The notes under the pieces are model-generated. The model was not told where the DNA came from, made no database searches, and was given only the letters and a program-made list of their open reading frames with translations. A DNA stretch of 7,193 nucleotides from Pseudomonadota bacterium (GTDB lineage Bacteria > Pseudomonadota > Gammaproteobacteria > Steroidobacterales > Woeseiaceae): the NCBI GenBank assembly GCA_022567775.1, contig JADFGH010000110.1, forward strand, positions 1-7,193, read 5' to 3'. The stretch's first letter is position 1, and each line of letters starts with the position of its first letter. Position numbers and translations under genes: made by a program. This document shows, in pieces, positions 6,143-7,193 of this stretch.

Positions 6143-6171
6143 TTGTGTCGGCCACCTTGTAGGGCGATAAT
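6143..6171 (+). promoter_or_regulatory. Promoter of the 4.5S RNA gene
   Basis: TTGTGT (6143-6148) and GATAAT (6166-6171) are separated by exactly 17 bp. The -10 matches 5/6 and the -35 matches 3/6. A start 7-8 bases downstream falls at 6178-6179, exactly where the outer stem of the SRP RNA begins, which is independent support. The stretch between the -10 and the start is entirely C/G (6172-6178), the kind of GC-rich discriminator seen at stringently controlled stable-RNA promoters. Confidence 0.65.
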
Positions 6172-6177
6172 CGCCGC

Positions 6178-6285
6178 CGGTCCGCGCCGGTCACCCCGCG
6201 ACGGCCACCCGTGAACCCCGTCAGGCCCGGAAGGGAGCAGCGGCAGCGGCGACGCCGGGTGCCGGGAAATGGCTGGCGCGGGCCT
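6178..6285 (+). ncRNA. ffs: 4.5S / signal recognition particle RNA (small bacterial type)
   Basis: This is the RNA component of the bacterial signal recognition particle, which binds Ffh and targets ribosomes making membrane proteins to FtsY. The universal domain IV is plain: CAGG (6222-6225), CCC-GGAA-GGG hairpin with GGAA tetraloop (6226-6235), then AGCAG (6236-6240), the two sides of the symmetric Ffh-binding loop. The distal 3' strand GTGCCGGGAAATGGCTGG (6259-6276) parallels the E. coli sequence. The ends close in a continuous 15-bp stem, 6179-6193 with 6270-6284, counting G-U pairs. Length is about 106-108 nt, comparable to E. coli (about 114). The exact ends are inferred from that stem and the promoter. 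No U-tailed terminator hairpin follows, so read-through into dnaX or nuclease trimming of the 3' end is likely. Confidence 0.95.
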
Positions 6286-6387
6286 CCTGTTCCGCATCGA
6301 CCACGGGGTGCCTCTTTGGTTACACTGTCTGATCCCGGTGGCGATAATGATCGCGATCGCTTGCACAGGTGATTCACTGGTTAATTT
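6286..6387 (+). other. ffs-dnaX intergenic leader, no gene
   Basis: These roughly 100 bp contain no credible reading frame and no intrinsic terminator. They include a perfect 10-bp palindrome GATCGCGATC (6349-6358) and an in-frame TAA (6382-6384) directly before the dnaX start region, which rules out an N-terminal extension. A purine-rich AGGTGA (6366-6371) lies 16 bases before the ATG, too far for a standard ribosome binding site, so dnaX initiation looks weak. Confidence 0.6.
6320..6348 (+). promoter_or_regulatory. Weak candidate promoter for dnaX
   Basis: GATAAT (6343-6348) is a 5/6 match to the -10 consensus and lies 17 bp after TTACAC (6320-6325), a poor -35. Transcription would start near 6355 and give a leader of about 33 nt. 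dnaX may instead, or also, be transcribed from the ffs promoter. Confidence 0.3.
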
Positions 6388-7193
6388 ATGAGCTATCTCG
6401 TACTCGCAAGAAAATGGCGACCGAAAAATTTTGCCGACACGGTAGGCCAGGAGCATGTACTCAGGGCGCTGACCAATGCCCTGGACAGTGAGCGTTTGCA
6501 CCATGCGTACCTGTTTGCCGGCACGCGCGGCGTCGGCAAGACAACTATTGCACGGATTTTCGCGAAGGCGCTGAATTGCGAAACCGGGTTGACGTCGCAG
6601 CCATGTGGCAAATGTTCTGCATGCCTCGAAATTGATGAAGGCCGGTTCGTCGATCTGATCGAAGTCGACGCGGCGTCAAAAACCAAGATAGACGATACCC
6701 GGGAGTTGCTCGATAACGTCCAGTATGCGCCGGCCCGGGGCCGCTTCAAGGTTTACCTGATCGACGAAGTCCACATGTTGTCGAAGCATTCGTTCAATGC
6801 GCTCTTGAAAACGCTCGAAGAACCTCCGCCTCATGTCAAGTTTCTGCTCGCGACCACGGACCCACAAAAACTTCCGGTAACCGTCTTGTCACGGTGCCTG
6901 CAATTCAATCTGAAGCGGCTCACGCCAAAGCTCATCAGGGAACGCCTCGAACTCATATGCGGAGAGGAAAAGGTCAAGGCGGATGCCTCCTCGCTGGCAA
7001 TGATTGCGCGGGCGGCAGATGGCAGCTTGCGGGATGCACTGAGCCTGCTCGACCAGGCGATCGCCTACTGCGGTGGCGACATCAGCAGTGATTCTGTCGC
7101 CGAAATGTTGGGCACGATCGATCGCCAGCATGTATCCCGCATTCTCAAATTGCTCGCGGTGGGAGATGCGCCCGGCATCCTGGCGGCGATACG
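6388..7193 (+). CDS. dnaX: DNA polymerase III subunits gamma and tau, N-terminal part (runs off the edge)
   Basis: This is the clamp-loader ATPase of the replicative DNA polymerase holoenzyme. It loads the sliding clamp and, as tau, links polymerase cores to the helicase. The 268 visible residues cover AAA+ domains I and II and the start of domain III: MSYLVLARKWRPKNF start, VGQEHV (19-24), Walker A GTRGVGKT (45-52), zinc ligands Cys64, Cys73, Cys76 and Cys79, Walker B LIDEVHM (124-130), sensor 1 LLATTDPQ (153-160), arginine finger in SRC (168-170, Arg169), and sensor 2 GSLRDALS (212-219). It matches E. coli DnaX closely from memory. The start is fixed by the conserved N-terminus and the TAA two codons upstream. 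The frameshift site that makes gamma in E. coli lies beyond the window, so its presence here is unknown. The ffs-dnaX order also occurs in Bacillus (scr-dnaX). Confidence 0.98.
   Translation, partial: MSYLVLARKWRPKNFADTVGQEHVLRALTNALDSERLHHAYLFAGTRGVGKTTIARIFAKALNCETGLTSQPCGKCSACLEIDEGRFVDLIEVDAASKTKIDDTRELLDNVQYAPARGRFKVYLIDEVHMLSKHSFNALLKTLEEPPPHVKFLLATTDPQKLPVTVLSRCLQFNLKRLTPKLIRERLELICGEEKVKADASSLAMIARAADGSLRDALSLLDQAIAYCGGDISSDSVAEMLGTIDRQHVSRILKLLAVGDAPGILAAI

Noticed and set aside
6349..6360. Palindrome GATCGCGATC as an operator or origin-like site
   Set aside because: It is a single short palindrome with no repeated boxes nearby. It is too little to call a binding site.
6115..6504. 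Minus-strand open frames over ffs and the start of dnaX
   Set aside because: They are antisense to a conserved RNA and a conserved protein gene, so chance frames are the simplest explanation.

Overview
The window (7,193 bp, GC roughly in the mid-50s percent) looks like chromosomal DNA of a gammaproteobacterium, probably an uncultured or environmental lineage. The best pointer is the 3' end: a 4.5S/SRP RNA gene followed by a DnaX N-terminus that, from memory, follows E. coli DnaX closely (Walker A, four-Cys zinc site, LIDEVHM, SRC). I ran no database search, so the taxonomy is inference.

Layout. (1) Positions 1-170 hold the start of an unrecognised minus-strand reading frame leaving the window, and a 15-bp tandem repeat. 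(2) Positions 166-5728 hold five minus-strand genes packed as one apparent operon, transcribed from right to left: an ALDH12-type (plant-like) delta-1-pyrroline-5-carboxylate dehydrogenase, a YbdL-type methionine/glutamine aminotransferase, a YafV-type omega-amidase, a 12-TM APC-family amino acid permease, and a family-2 glycosyltransferase whose C-terminal part is missing and replaced by a very GC-rich tail. Junctions are +22, -13, +17 and -4 bp. (3) Positions 5729-6178 are non-coding and divergent. They hold a 294-bp element bounded by 22-bp imperfect inverted repeats (5806-6099), which I read as a MITE or IS remnant. Its left repeat contains a candidate -10 box for the minus-strand operon. 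(4) Positions 6143-6285 hold a promoter and the ffs gene on the plus strand. (5) dnaX starts at 6388 and runs off the right edge.

How the genes fit together. The aminotransferase and omega-amidase pair is a known functional couple: glutamine-dependent transamination of a 2-oxo acid such as ketomethylthiobutyrate yields 2-oxoglutaramate, which the amidase hydrolyses to 2-oxoglutarate and ammonia. P5C dehydrogenase makes glutamate from proline- or ornithine-derived semialdehyde, and the permease could import the amino acid. The operon is therefore best read as amino acid uptake and catabolism or salvage centred on the glutamate/2-oxoglutarate node. The glycosyltransferase does not fit this theme and looks damaged.

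I see no CRISPR array, phage genes, tRNA or clear defence system. The parts most worth a second look are the inverted-repeat element with its possible outward promoter, the chimeric-looking glycosyltransferase end, and the ALDH12/aminotransferase/amidase gene cluster.
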